Shown here piece after piece: positions 24,641 to 38,621 of a stretch of 64,000 bases of DNA (within the stretch, counting starts at the first letter, position 1; every line of letters begins with the position of its first letter). The DNA is from Pseudoscleropodium purum (lineage: Eukaryota > Streptophyta > Bryopsida > Hypnales > Brachytheciaceae), in the NCBI GenBank assembly GCA_963969395.1, contig OZ017795.1, forward strand, positions 32,221,063 through 32,285,062, written 5' to 3'. Made by a program: the position numbers and the translations under genes. The notes beneath the pieces are model-generated. The model searched no databases and was not told the origin of the DNA. It saw nothing but the letters and a program-made list of their open reading frames with translations.

Positions 24641-26290
24641 AGTCAACTCAATTACCCGAAATTGCACAAATAAGCAATTCAGCATGGTTCCCTTATTAGA
24701 GTTAATCGTAAAGGAAATCCCAATTTGAAATAGAGTAGTTAAGAGGAACGTACAACTAAGAATAGTATAAAAGAAATATAGCACCAAACTTCATCAAACC
24801 TCAATTTTGGTACTCTAAGGAGTTTCATCCGATATTTTTTTGAAAGTTGGGTTCCTAGTCTTGCATTGTGCACACTTTACAATTAACTCTATTATATTGA
24901 AAAACTTTTTTTCAATTCTAGAGATTCTAGATTCTGTTAAAATGCATTTTTTGAACTAACTACATAAATAAACTAAGAATTTCTAAAGTACCAAAAATAG
25001 GATTTTGATTAACCAGTTGTAGACTCTCATAAAGAAGGGAAGTGTAATTTAAATAAGAATTTAGATTGTGCAATTTTTGAAAGCAATCGAAATTAGATGT
25101 AGTTAATTACCTTAATCCAAGAATTTGAATATTGCAGTGCAAGATTGCACTAATTTGAAAACCACATTTTTGTGAATGATGAGCAAAAAGCTTTAGAACA
25201 ATATTTTTTTAAATTACTTCCCATTCATCCAAAGTAATGCTTCAATCTTAAAAGATAAGTTTTTGTGTGATTGAATTGATGAAATTAAGATAAATTATAT
25301 ATAGACACATACATCACCTCCTTGCCAATTGACATGCTTTCAATCTAAGTTCATTTATGAGTCCTCAAATCATCAAACCCATTTTTTAAGGTCACAAAAT
25401 GACTCATTGAATTCAAGAGAACATTATGATTGAGTAGTTTAATATGAAAGAAAATTATCTCACAAATATGAAATGATGTACTTATATCAAAACTAAAAAT
25501 CCAAAGACAAATGGGCTTATATCTAAAGTGCTCCATTGTCCAATTTATGGACGATGAACAATTGAAAATCACTTTTTCTTTCATTACTGATTGGATGAAA
25601 GTCATCCTAATTTGTGAAGATACTTTATCAAGTTGTTGCCCTATCTAATGGTTGGATTTGGTGTTACTAGAGTACATATCTTTTTTAATTTACAAATGTG
25701 AAAGTATATCAAGTGATTAACCAAGCCAAAATTGCATTCATTCTAGTTCAAAATTGAATTATAAAAATGAGGTTAAGAGTCAAATAACAAAAAGAATTCA
25801 AAAAACCACCATATTGAATGAACCTCATTTCAAATCCATTCCAACCAATTTTACTCAAAAAATGACAATATTGTGCTTGTAATTGAATTTAGAAGAAATT
25901 TTGAAATTTCCCTTTCAAAATTTAGAAAAAAATATTGGTGATAGCATTAATAAATCTAATTGCATAGATAGAATCTAAAATTCAAAGATACAACTTTTAT
26001 TCCTGTATCAATTCCAAAATATTCCTCCAAAGAATACTTTATGATGATTTTTCTCAAATCATCAATTTTGGAGAAGACTTTGAACAATTAGGAATTATTC
26101 ACAATTCACCAATCTAACACACTAACAATAATTTTTTGTAAAGTGAGTGCTTTCCATTCAAATTTATTATAATAATAAAAATAAATAGTAATAGTAATAG
26201 TAATAGTAATAAATAGTAATAATAGTAATAATAAAATAGTAATAATAGTAATAGCGCTCAAATGTTTTTTCGGACGATAGTTACCTAAAC
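24641..26290. other. AT-rich spacer with dispersed-repeat copies
   Basis: No gene is visible. 24745-24870 resembles 59570-59705 (both contain an aatagtayaaaagaaa block and a later aaggaatttcatcc-like block). 25540-26010 is the reverse-complement relative of 48960-49390. The stretch ends in a trinucleotide-type microsatellite. Confidence 0.5.
26168..26256. repeat. Microsatellite of AAT/TAATAG type
   Basis: Interrupted tandem repeats of taatag and aataat run for about 90 bases. This is simple-sequence repeat with no coding sense. Confidence 0.9.
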
Positions 26291-26299
26291 CCTTGGTCA

Positions 26300-26825
26300 G
26301 TTAGGGGTTAGTCAATTAGTAAGAAGATTAAGTTAGTCGTTTGACTAGTCTGGAAGAAGTACGAAGCAAGCAGGTCCCACGACAGTTCCACGCGGGAACA
26401 CGTGCAAGGCACAGAGCTAGGGTTAGCTCGGGACCCCTTGTGCGCCTTTCTCTTTGACGAGCGAGCCACTGCTGGCCACGACCTTGTGATCCTTCCGTCG
26501 TCGATCCACTTCCAGTCCGACGAACAACAGCACCAGCCCTTTCTGTTGTTTTCTGTTGCACTGGATTGCGCCTTGGGAAGTTGTGGTGGAGTTTTCAAAT
26601 TTTTTCTGGCACTTTTTTCAGGACCATTATCGAGTCCAGGAGCTTGTTCTGAATGAGCTCTGCGGGTTTGTGGTTTCAACGTGCGCAATTAGATCGGGAC
26701 GCGGCCATTTAAATCTTCGGGGAGGACATTTGTGGGAATCTGTGCAATTGTGGAGCGTTTTAGGATTTTGGTGAAGTTTTCTTCTGTGAGCCGGAATTCT
26801 GGTTGGCGGCGTTGGAATTGGTAGC
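26300..26825 (+). promoter_or_regulatory. GC-richer promoter and 5' leader of ferrochelatase
   Basis: Composition shifts sharply from AT-rich spacer to about half G+C here, ending at the ferrochelatase start codon at 26826. Open frames on both strands have no recognisable motifs and are treated as leader sequence. An ACACGTGC G-box-like ACGT core near 26397-26404 could be a light-response element, in line with a tetrapyrrole gene. That role is inference. Confidence 0.4.
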
Positions 26826-29800
26826 ATGGCGTCGATTTTGCCCTTGCAATCTCACGCCGTTTCCACGTGTTCGAAACCGCAGGTTAGTAGCGTGTGATTT
26901 TGAGAATTTCGGCGTTATTTGAAGTTTTCTGTTTTTTAGTTTTTGAATATTTGGTTAGTTTGTGAATAAAATTTGCCACGGGACGGGGGAGAGCACTCTT
27001 GGCGATGTGTGGTTGGCGCTTTGGCTTGCAATTGGCGATTATTTGGGTTCTTGACGTGTCATTTGTTGACGAATTGGAGACTCCTAGGGTTTGTTGGAAT
27101 TCAGGGGTTTAATGAAGAAATTATTCATGACTTGCAGGCGCTGGTGTCTAGTAGAGATACTGTGTCGTGTTCGAGTTTAGTTCCGGCCACGAGCTCTTCG
27201 TTTTCACATGTATCACCCTCACTGCGTAGTAGTGCTGGGAACTGTGCATGCGTGCGTCCCAGTGAGAGCGTATCATGGACTTCAAGGCTAGGCCTGGGAA
27301 AGGACTGTATTGAGCTTGTGACCGTGAAGTCGGGAACCAGCAACAACCGTCGGAAACGCTTCATAGCTAGAACCGGGGACTTGGGTGTTGTAGGGGCTGC
27401 TGTAGTGGCTTCAGCAGAAGAGGAAACGAAAGTGATAGCACCAGAGGATGTGCTGATTGATGGCAATAAGCAAAAACAAGATCAAGAAAGAGTAGGAGTG
27501 CTGCTGCTGAATCTAGGTGGACCGGACACACTTGAAGACGTCCAACCCTTTCTGTACAACCTCTTTGCCGACCCGGTACACTCTCTGGGCCTTGTATGAA
27601 ATTTATTGCTGCGCTGTACTACTGAGGCTTTACGGGTTTCAAAAATAAATCGTTATCTGTGGACCTGCGAATTAATCCAATTGCCAGAATGGCACAAATA
27701 TGATTGCGTAAACTGAAAGTAGATTAATAGTACAGCCTTAGGGGATTAACCATCTGTTTTTCAACGGAGCGCAATTGGATATCAAGTTTATGTAGGAGAG
27801 AATGCTCCAGATTGCGGCTCCTAATTTCCTGAAGCGTATGTCTTTGTGATTACAGGATATCATACGGCTGCCTCGGTTGTTTAGGTTCTTACAAAGACCA
27901 CTAGCGACATTCATATCCACGTTACGAGCTCCTAAAAGTGCCGAGGGGTACGCAGCGATAGGAGGAGGGTCACCTTTGCGGCAAATTACCAATGAGCAGG
28001 TTGTGATGTTCTTGTCTGAAGCCGGGTATTGCTGATTGCTTTTTGATTGAATTTTACGTGAGGAGGTATACCTATGTCGCTTTTGCACATTCAAATCAAT
28101 TTCTCGTCGAGATTCTGAATTACAACATTGAACTTTAAAATTTGTTATGATATATAAAAATGGGAAGTTTCTGACTGATGCGTTGTGTTGGATATGGATT
28201 AGGCTGAAGCTCTAAAGGCCGCACTGCAGAGTAAGGATCTACCAGCTAAAGTTTACGTGGGGATGAGATATTGGCATCCTTTTACAGAAGAAGCCATTTC
28301 TCAGGTATTACTGGAAACGCAACTGTGTCCATAGGACATGTCCTATGTTTTGGCAAAGTGACTGCAATTGGCAGCACTTTGGATGGCTTCCTAAAGCTGT
28401 TGCGCAAGTGTCTGATGGTCGCTTCTTGGGTATTTATTCTTTTGTTCCTAAAGATGTGACGGAATGTGCAGATCAAGGAGGATGGAATTACTCGTCTGGT
28501 GGTTCTCCCGTTATATCCTCAATTTTCAATATCAACTAGTGGGTCCAGTCTTCGCCTTCTTGAGAGCATCTTCAGGTATCAACTTGACATTTTTATAATC
28601 AAATATGTAGAATTTTTGTCGGTCATTACTGTTGCAAATGCATGTTCCAACCACAATTACCGAACTCTAACAATCTTCTTTCCTACTGTATTTGGCAGGG
28701 AGGATGAATACCTTGTTAACATGCAACATACAGTGATTCCGTCATGGTACAATCGCAATGGATATGTGCAGTCAATGGCTACACTTATTGAGAAGGAAGT
28801 AGCAAAGTTTGAGAAGCCTGAAGAGGTAGGATTCAGCTTATATTCTTCTGCACTCATGGCTTCCAATGATTTTTAGTGTTGCAGGTAGAGAATCATCTGT
28901 GATGCTAGTTCATTTTCTGTATACAGGCTGCTTATGAAAATTGTAAAGTCTAATTTTGTTTGGGGGGACAGGTGCACATTTTTTTCAGTGCCCATGGTGT
29001 GCCAGTGGCCTACGTCGAAGAAGCAGGGGACCCGTACAAGGCTGAAATGGAGGAATGTGTACAACTTATCATGTCAGCAGTAAAAATTCGTGGTATCCGT
29101 TGTGCACACACACTAGCGTATCAGGTAAATTGTTCTGCCCCGGATGTCATTTGAAAGTCTTACTGGAACTAGATACAGATTGATGTGATCACGATTATAT
29201 TGTAATCAATATGCAATTGACGATGAGCTGTGTTTGCTTGATCGCTCTTGTACGAAAGATTTGGGGAGATTTCTTTTAATTGAGATTCTTTTTTTGCATG
29301 AGCAATCGGTTCACAATGGCTCTTCAGGTGTTACGATAATCATATGGTACTGTTTGCGTGGGTTGAGTATGTTCAGCTTTTGTGCATAGACTGGTATTGT
29401 CTAGAGAGAATGAGGATTCCTGCTACCTGAGACAGACTTGCATGTCTGTCAATCTCTTGAAGCTATTTAGTGATTGCTCACTGTTTTATGATACTGATTT
29501 GGTATCCCAAACAGAGTCGTGTGGGACCGGTTGAATGGCTCAAACCGTATACTGATGTCACGATCAGAGAGCTTGGGAAAAGTGGGGTGAAGAGCCTCTT
29601 GGCCGTGCCTGTCAGGTTTGTCTTCTGGCTGGTGGATTTTTCGTTATGTTTTTTTTTTGTCTCACTCATGATTTTTCTGTATGCGACCTTCTATTCATGA
29701 GCGACTTGAATTCTGCGATACGAGAATAATGTTCGTCCTAGTGCGAGTAAATTCTACAATTTGTAGATGTAGGATTGGTTTCCTTTTCTCTGCACGGAGT

Positions 29801-30508
29801 GTGTTGCACCAACATCTAGAGACAGTTTCATTTGAGCATGGGGACGTGCACTGTGATGGTGCAGCTTTGTTAGTGAGCACATTGAGACTTTGGAGGAGAT
29901 CGACATGGAGTACAGAGAATTGGCTCTAGAATCAGGCATTAGGAACTGGGGTCGGGTACCTGCATTGGGGGTTGAGCCTGATTTCATCGCAGACTTAGCA
30001 GATGCTATCATTGAAGCGCTGCCGTATGTCGGTGCAATGGCTGTTTCCAACCTTGAAGCTCGTCAGGTATGAGACCTTCATAAAAATAGTTATTCCCCTC
30101 TTTCTTTTGGTTAGGTGCCATATTTCCTGTACCAACCTTATGACTATCTTCAGGTAATGAGGGGTTCTTTCGTTAGTTATGATAACTTGTTCTACTAAGC
30201 AGCAGTTGGGTTATTCAGTGCAACCATTCATCAGCATATGACTTATATTCTTCCTAAGTACCAAGATGCTTTGCCTTGTGCAGTCACTTGTGCCCTTGGG
30301 AAGTGTGGAGCAGCTGCTAGCCACGTACGATACACTTCGTCGAGAGTTACCGGCACCGGTGGCAATGTGGGAGTGGGGGTGGACAAAAAGTGCCGAGACA
30401 TGGAATGGCCGCGCCGCTATGTTGGCTGTTTTGACACTACTTGTTCTGGAAGTTACGAGTGGACAAGGTGTTCTTCATCAAATTGGTTTACTACCTCTGT
30501 TTCACTAA
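26826..30508 (+). CDS. FC2: Plastid ferrochelatase with C-terminal LHC (CAB) motif, 10 exons
   Basis: Inserts ferrous iron into protoporphyrin IX, the last step of haem synthesis, in plastids. Exons: 26826-26882, 27138-27575, 27856-27999, 28203-28304, 28472-28575, 28699-28825, 28972-29124, 29515-29615, 29865-30066, 30284-30508. All are GT-AG and join to 550 aa. Residues 1 to about 100 are Ser/Thr/Arg-rich like a transit peptide, and a charged linker follows. The core starts at [20 protein letters not shown] (about 137). It includes [18 protein letters not shown], the active-site His block [26 protein letters not shown] and [14 protein letters not shown] with conserved Glu. Exon 10 adds a hydrophobic tail with ETWNGRAAM, the chlorophyll-binding LHC signature, as in FC2-type and cyanobacterial enzymes. 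It is somewhat longer than Arabidopsis FC2, mostly at the N-terminus. Confidence 0.96.
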
Positions 30509-32100
30509 TGTTTGTAGCGTAGACGAAGCTGGCATCTCAATATTCAATACACGTCAAATTACCGGGTTGAAGAGGAGTGAAATCTCGTACTCGTCCCTGC
30601 AAACCCTACGGCTGGTTGCTCAGGAATGCGGCAATCGATGAGTGAGAAGATTGGTACAACCTATTGTCATAACTTCTATGCATCCATACATCTTATGTCT
30701 GGGAGGCGTTGAATGTAAGGGCGATTTTCTAAGGTTGTCATGCCAGAGTCGAAGAACTGTTTATGGTTAAATCGAGGCACAAAAATTCCCCAAACTTGCC
30801 GTCCATATTCACCCCATTTGATGCAACAACTTCTTCCCGTTGCCCCAATTGTGGGGTGCTTCTGAGTCAACTTATAATGTGAATGTAGAGAGAGCAACAA
30901 TCGGCCTTCCATAGCCATTGTAGCAATTCAACTTTATTATTGCTTTTGTAGCTGTCTAGTGAAGCTACTGATTGCACTGGAGAAACATGGCATCCAGTGC
31001 AGTATGGCAAACTAAGTTGTATGTAGTTTTTTGCTAAGCGGTGTTCTTGACAACCTAACAAGATTGTTCTGTAGTTACTACTCCTAGGATATAACGTAGC
31101 CTTAGGTAGAATCAACTCCTGACAACAGTGTTGAGCCGCAGTTTTATTCTTCAGTGACCACTGCAATATTATATATCAAGTGCCAGTATTATCGGGAAGA
31201 ATAGTATTAGGTGGCAGGCAGGCAGGGAATTGCTTCGCAGGATTTACTGTGACTAGTCTGGTTCACTGAACGCACTCTTAACTATGTGCAGCCCACCTCT
31301 GTTGTGCAGGATTCTGATTATATTACTAGAGCACATAAAACACTTTTGGTGTTATGTGATCTTTTTAGTTTGATGCAAATATTGAACTTTACCCCCGGTG
31401 CATTACAGTTTTTTCTTTGTCTAACTAATCTCAAAGTTGACACTAACGTTATTGATTGGCTCCCTGAGTTCAGGCTCTTGATCATTTGATGATTATGTTG
31501 ATTTGGAAGGACCCAACATGCCACCCAGTGGCAAAGCGTTGGTTCTGCGGCGTCCCTTCTTCTACTGCTAATTTAAGCTTATGAGAGTCAGCTTTATAAG
31601 AGGTGGCAGAAAGCGTCATATGTATTGTGACAGGGATGCAGAGCAGCATTCAATTCGTGTGTATCATATGGAGCGGAGGATCTATTGACCAAGTTTGTGA
31701 AGCTCTGGTGGTCAGTGGCTCAGTGCCTTGAGGTACTGGCAGTTGGATGTATTTAGTCAAAATCTCTGCAGAGGACAGAGTAATCAGAATTATTGACACG
31801 TTGTGTACTTTGTGTCTTGGGATGCAAACTAAGTTAACTTACTAAGCTTACAGTGAAGTCAGAGACCCACTCAGTGGCTCAGCCGTTCCTATTTCGTTTT
31901 TGGCTGAGGTACAGTGGCTCTACGAATTTTGTTGAGAGTACCAATTCTGGCGAATTTTGCAGAATAATTTATTTAGTAACAGTATATTGGTATGTGTACA
32001 TACCATTTCTAGCGTTTCACAACTATTTTCGGGTTGAAGTCTTATTGAAAAATTGGATGAAGGACTATGATTTTTCATCCTTTTTTGTTTTGAGAGTTGC
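30509..32100 (+). other. 3' flank of ferrochelatase
   Basis: G+C stays intermediate to about 32100 and then drops sharply, so transcribed 3' sequence or an unrecognised non-coding transcript may lie here. Open frames are all under 100 codons with no domain-like content. I see no RNA gene. Confidence 0.3.
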
Positions 32101-35100
32101 TTGAAATTTGTTTACCACATGTGCTATTGAAAATTCCCTCATTGGGGGTATTATTGCCAAAGATTATAGTCTATGTATTATTTCTTACATTATATGCAAA
32201 TTGTGATAATTTCATTTGTCAATTGCACAATTTTTTGTTCATTTGTTAGTGATATTCAAAGATTTTTTCAAAAAATTCTAGCAATTTGATTGGAATTCAT
32301 GCACAACTAACACTATTGATATCAAATTTTAGTTTCCAATATGATGTTCTACCTGTGATCATCACCTAAAATAAAAATTGGTATGGTAATACTCTTGTCT
32401 TCTACAATAGAATTTTGTAACACCACATATCCTGGCTTATTTTGATACCAATTCTATTAAACCCATACAACCCATACATTAGAAGGGAAATAGGAAACCC
32501 TTTCAAGGAATCCTATGCCCTACAAATTCTTTGTATTCATCACAATACATCTCTTGATAGCAATATTATAATTGCAAACATCCCAAGATCTACCATAGAA
32601 CTGTAATTTTTAAAGTTGTTTCTACAAATTATTCCACACAAACACCCAATATTGTGGTGGAAAAAAAAATGGTAAAAAGGTGTCATCCCAATCAACACAA
32701 CCTTCACATCCATTTCTACAAAGCATAACATCCCTACCTAACTACAACACACCCACATCCACACACCTATATGCTTACAACATAGTTGGGTCATTCGTAC
32801 CACCCTAAAAAGAATCTCCTAGTTCAAACATTGACTATCCAAAATAGCAATAATAAAGTTGGCATTGCATAATATTTGCATTCATAACCTTGTTGTAAAA
32901 AAAGAATGCCCAACTTTTTGGACTCCAAATATCTTGAATGAAAAAATGATCATGATTTATACATTCCTTCTCTAGTTTTCTTTCTAAATACAAATAATCC
33001 TCATGAACTTGTTTTTATGTTTTTATATTTATAGATAGCCTCAAATTCATCTATCTTATCTATACACACCTCAAATATCCAACTACTCACACAAATTACC
33101 AATCAAAACTATACTAAGCTCTATTATGAAAGTACTACAATCCCACACATTCCTAGTTACTATACACAAAATATGTACCCATGCTAACATACAAGGAAGC
33201 AACAGAGCCAATTGCATAGCTAATGCAAGTAATATGAAAGAAGGCTACTTTTTGGAATATATGTATGTCTATAACCACACCACCCTATCCCATATTTTCT
33301 ACACAAAGACAATTGGTCATCACCACAAAGGACACCATATGAAGGATCCATTTGCTTTATCTAGTCTTGTATAAAATGGAAATTCCTTCAAATGCATTTT
33401 GAAGACAAAAATTTTCAAGCACTAAAAAATGAATTGATGATCCGACCATCAATAATTCTCTATCAAATAAAATTTCGACCAATTCTTCTATTTCAAATGC
33501 CCCAATCACACACCTATTTAAATCCCATTGCAAATAATACATTAGGCAAGCCCACAAATGCCTATTTTGGCTAGAAAATTTCCCATCTTTGCTCTACACA
33601 CTTTGCAATCTACAACAAATTGATCAACATATAGATACACTTACTCTTATATTGCACCTACTTATTGAAACATCAAAACATTAAGCATTCAATGACATAA
33701 TAAAGTAGTGTACAAATCATGTAAGTTCTTTCTTTCATAAAGCATCAAGATGTTTGTACTCATAAATGTCAAAATCTTCAAAGTCAAGCATCCTAAACAC
33801 ATTGCTTCCCTCCACAGTTATCCCCTTATTAGTGCTCCAATCCAACACACTCTACTTGTGATGCACACTAATGCCCTAACATGTTATGCCTACAAACAAC
33901 ACCTTTCTTACATGATTTTACCAACAATCCCTTTACAACAACAAAACAATATTCAATTAATCAAATTTACATATTATAAAGATAGATTTTCCCTAGAAAA
34001 TGTGGCATAAAAGATAAATAGATATAATTCACTCGTTACCAACACTTGTAACCTTAGCACTGTGTTGTCTACAAGTGTATCAAAAATCAGTATTAGGATC
34101 TCTTCTCATGATCTAATTCATCAATGTCAATGTTTTAGTGTTGTTTTTTGTCCATTTTAGAACCTTGACATCAATCATTTTAAAAGAATATTGTAGTCAT
34201 TTTAGGTGTGTAAGATGAACATTATGGGTTCATTTTTTGGTTGTTATTGGGATGACCTAGCAAAAAGGACTTCATGACAAATTCATCACTACATCATTGG
34301 TTGTAGGACTCAAGAGGAATAAAAGTTTGATGTTAAGGTAAGCATGCATTAAAGTACTCTGGCTTTCAAAGCATCCTCTAACACAAAGGTATATTTTGCT
34401 TTTGCATTGCACCAACAATATATAAATAATGTACATTTTAGGAGGTAGAGTGATGCTTTTAGTGGCCATTGCATTTTAACTTTAATAATTCATAACTTAA
34501 TTTCCAAAGCCCCCCAAAATATGAAACAACTTCGGTTTGGTGCAAAATCTATTTTGTCTTTCAAAGAAAATTTTCTTCAAAAATATTTCAAGAAATTTAA
34601 CTCCTCAAATTTATTTTTAGATCTTTAAAGACCTCCATCTACCTAATATCAACCTAAAAAGGTTGGAGTTTCTTCTTCATCACCAACATTAGAAGACATT
34701 CAAGGCTTCCAGAAGACTGCAAGTTCCCAAGCTTTGAAAATTGTCTCGACCACATAGGAACACTACTAGCCATGTAGTCCGATGTGGTCAAGACAATGCC
34801 ACGCTCTTTTCTAGATAAGGACGCATTTAAAACCGTGTTAATTTATGGACCTCCTACTTTACACCACGAAGTGGCATATTAACTACAACTACACCTCCTT
34901 TGCTTTCTTTCTATAAAAAAAGATTTATTTGTTTTCAAATGTTTTAATCATTGAAACCAATGCTTTCAATCTATAAAAAAAGATCTATTTGTTTTCAAAT
35001 GCTTTAATCATTGAAACCAATGCTTTCAATCGGTAAACTGGATAACTTTAGATTTTGTTGATATTTCAATCTTGTCAACACAAACTCTCTTGTGCAAATT

Positions 35101-36900
35101 TAAATGAAAATTGTATGATCATACAATCTATAACAATTGAACATACTAGTATCCTTTAAATTTTAGAATATTTGCAAAGCAAAATCTTCAAAATCTATAT
35201 CATATAAATGTTAAAGAATTTACATAAGAATTTCCATAAAAGTGGATGGATGAAAAATGCATTGTTATGTATTTGGAATGTGTTTTTGTTCATCTATTGT
35301 TCCAAATTTGAGCACCTGGTCCTTTAGGAGATAAGGTAATTGTCTTACAATAAGTAGACAAGAAAGTCAATTGAATCTAATCTTTGGTATTGGCAAAGTT
35401 GTAGAGTGTACCATTGGCACATCAATGAAAATGAGAGAATTGTACTGAACTAATGTTCAATCAATTTCAAACTCAAATCAAAACTAAATTTCTCATACTA
35501 TAGGTGGACAATAAGGTTAGCAAAAACTAATTCTTGAAATATGTATTGAAGGTTTTGAAAATATTTTATTAAAAAAATGCATTGAGGAAAAGAAGAATCT
35601 TAAATATTTTTATGTTGAACATCCACTGAATTTTTAAAAAAACTAATGATTATTCAAAGTAGATGTGTTGACTCTATTGTTTATCTTAGGTATATAAGCT
35701 TAGGTGAAGATTGCAAGTGATTGAGAAATCAACTTACAAATGCAAATGAATTGGTTTTGGAAAACCTTCTATTTAAGCCCTTAATGTAGTGGAGAGCTAG
35801 CATCCATTAGGTTGATTATAAATATTTTCAAGAGATATCACATACTACACACTAGAGCTACACAAATAGGGGGGAGTACATCTAAATATGTTGAGAAAAA
35901 AAGATAGTTCATTTATTTTTGTACGATTTGACTAGCTTAGTCACTAGAAGCTTCTTAATTTTGGGATAAGGTTTTGAATTGGTTTACATAAAATAGGAAG
36001 AGAAGTCACTAGCACAAATGCATGTTGAAAATAACACGTACCTATGAGATAGTTTGATGTTAAATTTGCACTGAAATGAGCTCAATTGTATTAAAAATAA
36101 TATAGACTTAACCCAAAAATGTTTTTTCCAACATGCATTTGTACCACTGAGTAAAAGTTGAAAAAATAAAAATCTTATGTCTAAAGTCTTCTCAAAGCAT
36201 AATTTATTATATCTTTACTATTAAAAATCTACATTTTATTTCCTTTAAAGCTCTCTTTAGAGTTAACCCCTAAAGACTAAATCCATTACAAAATGGTCGA
36301 GCATCATGTCGAAATTGAATTTAGACTTTCAATTGTATTCAAATATCAATCATATAATTATTTTTTATTTTACACCCAAAACACCCTTGCTAATGACCTT
36401 AAAGTCAAATGCTACTATTAAGCTAAATTCATCATTTTATACAATTGATATGGAATTTAATTTTTGTGAACTTGTGAATAAGTGTATTTTCTATTGTGAT
36501 TATTTTGAAATAGAAATAAAACAATTATTTGAATTCTAATATACAACATGGCTCCATTGCTTGTTGTGATACCCATGACACCTATTGATGATTTAAGGTT
36601 CTAGGCCCCATTTGCATAGCCCCTAGTAGTGGAAATTCCAAAATTTAACCCTCACGTGGATGTAGGAACCCCAAAAGAGTGGTCCTCATTCCTCAAGACA
36701 ATTGAATGTTTAATAGGTTTGGTTCCTATGATTTCAATTTTTGACATGATTTTTTGGATTAAAAAAAAAAGAAACCAAATAAACTTTTGGAAATATAATT
36801 TCTATTTAAATAAAAAATTATGCCATATGAAGCTTTAAATAGTCAAGCTTGGGCAACAACAAAATATAATTTTCAAAATTAAAATTTATTTCTTATATAG
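32101..36900. other. AT-rich spacer, strongly strand-asymmetric, decayed repeats
   Basis: No intact gene is seen. From about 32340 to 34020 the plus strand is markedly poor in G (for example 32700-32760 is almost G-free), while the flanks are not. 34431-34640 belongs to a dispersed family also at 53721-53925 and, reversed, at 48599-48780. A 60-bp direct repeat lies at 34901-35036 and a hairpin at 34740-34797. Confidence 0.5.
34901..35036. repeat. 60-bp tandem duplication
   Basis: Two near-identical 60-base units start with tgctttc at 34901 and 34961, with the beginning of a third at 35021. The units differ at only a few positions, so the duplication looks recent relative to its surroundings. 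Confidence 0.85.
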
Positions 36901-36909
36901 ATTATATTT

Positions 36910-36911
<2 letters not shown>

Positions 36912-36995
<84 letters not shown>
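36912..36995. repeat. (TA)n microsatellite
   Basis: About 42 uninterrupted TA dinucleotides. It is likely to be length-variable and may form cruciforms. Confidence 0.98.
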
Positions 36996-36998
<3 letters not shown>

Positions 36999-37079
36999 AT
37001 TGATGCAATCCATTTTGAATAGTATTTTGAAAGTTATAGAGCATCTTTTTTCTAGGTATTCATAACATCTTTAGTGAAA

Positions 37080-37650
37080 ATAATTTATTGAATCTATTTT
37101 TTCATTAAATTTTTACAAATTCCTAGAAAGAATAAATCGTACAAGATTACATTTTCTTGTAAAAACAATTTGGCCACTAGGACTATTATCTTCAAGTCCT
37201 TAAAATTAATATTGATTTAATTTTTTCTTCAATCAAATACCTACCTCTATTTGAATGATTTTTCAAAGAATGGAAGTTAAGTTTTTCTTTGGGAATTTTT
37301 TTCTTAAATTCTCCATTCAATTTTTAAAATATTTTTAAAATATCAATAAATTGTAGTACAAAAGTTGTAAGTCAAAGATGATTCTAAGTCTCATAATCTA
37401 GTGTAGCAAGGTGCAAAAAAAGAAGATTCAATCATTTTTAAGCAAATATCTTGCAATTCACTAAGTCAAATTTTCTAAAGTTTCTTCTACACATTTTCAT
37501 ACAAGTCTATGAAAGATCTACAATCAAATTTGAAAAAAATCAAATGTTTAAAAATTTTGTTCTTGAAAATGACAATTTTGAATGTTTTTGACAAAAAAAT
37601 GGCCTTGAGATTTTGGAGGTTAAAGACATGGAGATATTTCCTTAAAAATT
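37080..37650 (+). repeat. Dispersed AT-rich repeat family R, copy 1
   Basis: Shares ordered blocks with 52240-53140 and 61090-62000 in the same orientation, plus a fragment at 39795-39950. The copies end in a recognisable block of the type tttttgacaaaaaaatggcc, then ttgagattt, then ggttaa. It is non-coding and strongly diverged, and probably a degenerate transposon remnant. Confidence 0.6.
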
Positions 37651-38621
37651 GAATATAGGTTGAATATTTGTAATTTTTCACACAAAAATGTTGAATATTT
37701 GTAGCATTATTTGATAAATTTCACACCATAACATTTTCAACTATAAATTAAAACCTTTAATTGGGCATCATTCATAGTACAAGGAACAATGGAGTCCTAT
37801 CAACTCTCAAAGGTCAATTTTTTTAAATAATTAAAAAAATACAATTGTGGATGAAAGGATATACAAATTATCTAAGTATCTAGAATAAATGATAAATAAA
37901 TTTGCACCTCAAAATAGTTCTTCAACCTTGAAAGGACTAATTTATTTTTATTAATATATTTTAATAAAAATAATATAATTGTGGGACATTCTACTTGAAA
38001 CAATAGTCATGGTTTCACTTGTGTGCGTTCATTTCATGGCTTTAGTTATGTAACATTGTGATTCTATTTTGATTTCATATTCATGATTCATAGCTTCAAT
38101 TGTTTAGCTTCAAAATTTTGTAGTCATTGTGGTTTCATTTCATGATTTTAGTTGTGTGGCTTTATAATTCTATGGCCAAATATCTATTGGTTTCTTCACA
38201 CCTCATACATCCCTTGTTCATCAATACAAAAATATATATATATGACCATATATTGGCTAAACAAGTTCCAACCTAAAGGTTTTCACTATAATTAAAATAA
38301 TTCTAAATTTTAAATTAAGGTTAGAATCAATAATATAATATCTAGATTTTAATTATTTTAAAATTTTAAAATTTTAAAATGAAGTATTCATAAAATAAAT
38401 GATATTCATAATATTGCAATTTGATTGTAACACATAAAGCTTGCAATTACAATAATTCCTTTTATTTGGGGATTTAAAAAAATTAAATTAAATGGAGTAG
38501 TAACAAAACTTGTCAATCTTCCTTTATGTAGTTTAAAAATCAAATACCTAGAATAATTACTTTAAAATTTACAATCAAAGTTTACCAAGTCACATCCAAT
38601 TTTGGAATGTGCAAACCTTTT

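Noticed and set aside
26308..26688. 126-codon minus-strand frame before ferrochelatase
   Set aside because: Arg/Ser/Pro-rich without motifs, lying in the ferrochelatase leader and promoter; treated as non-coding.
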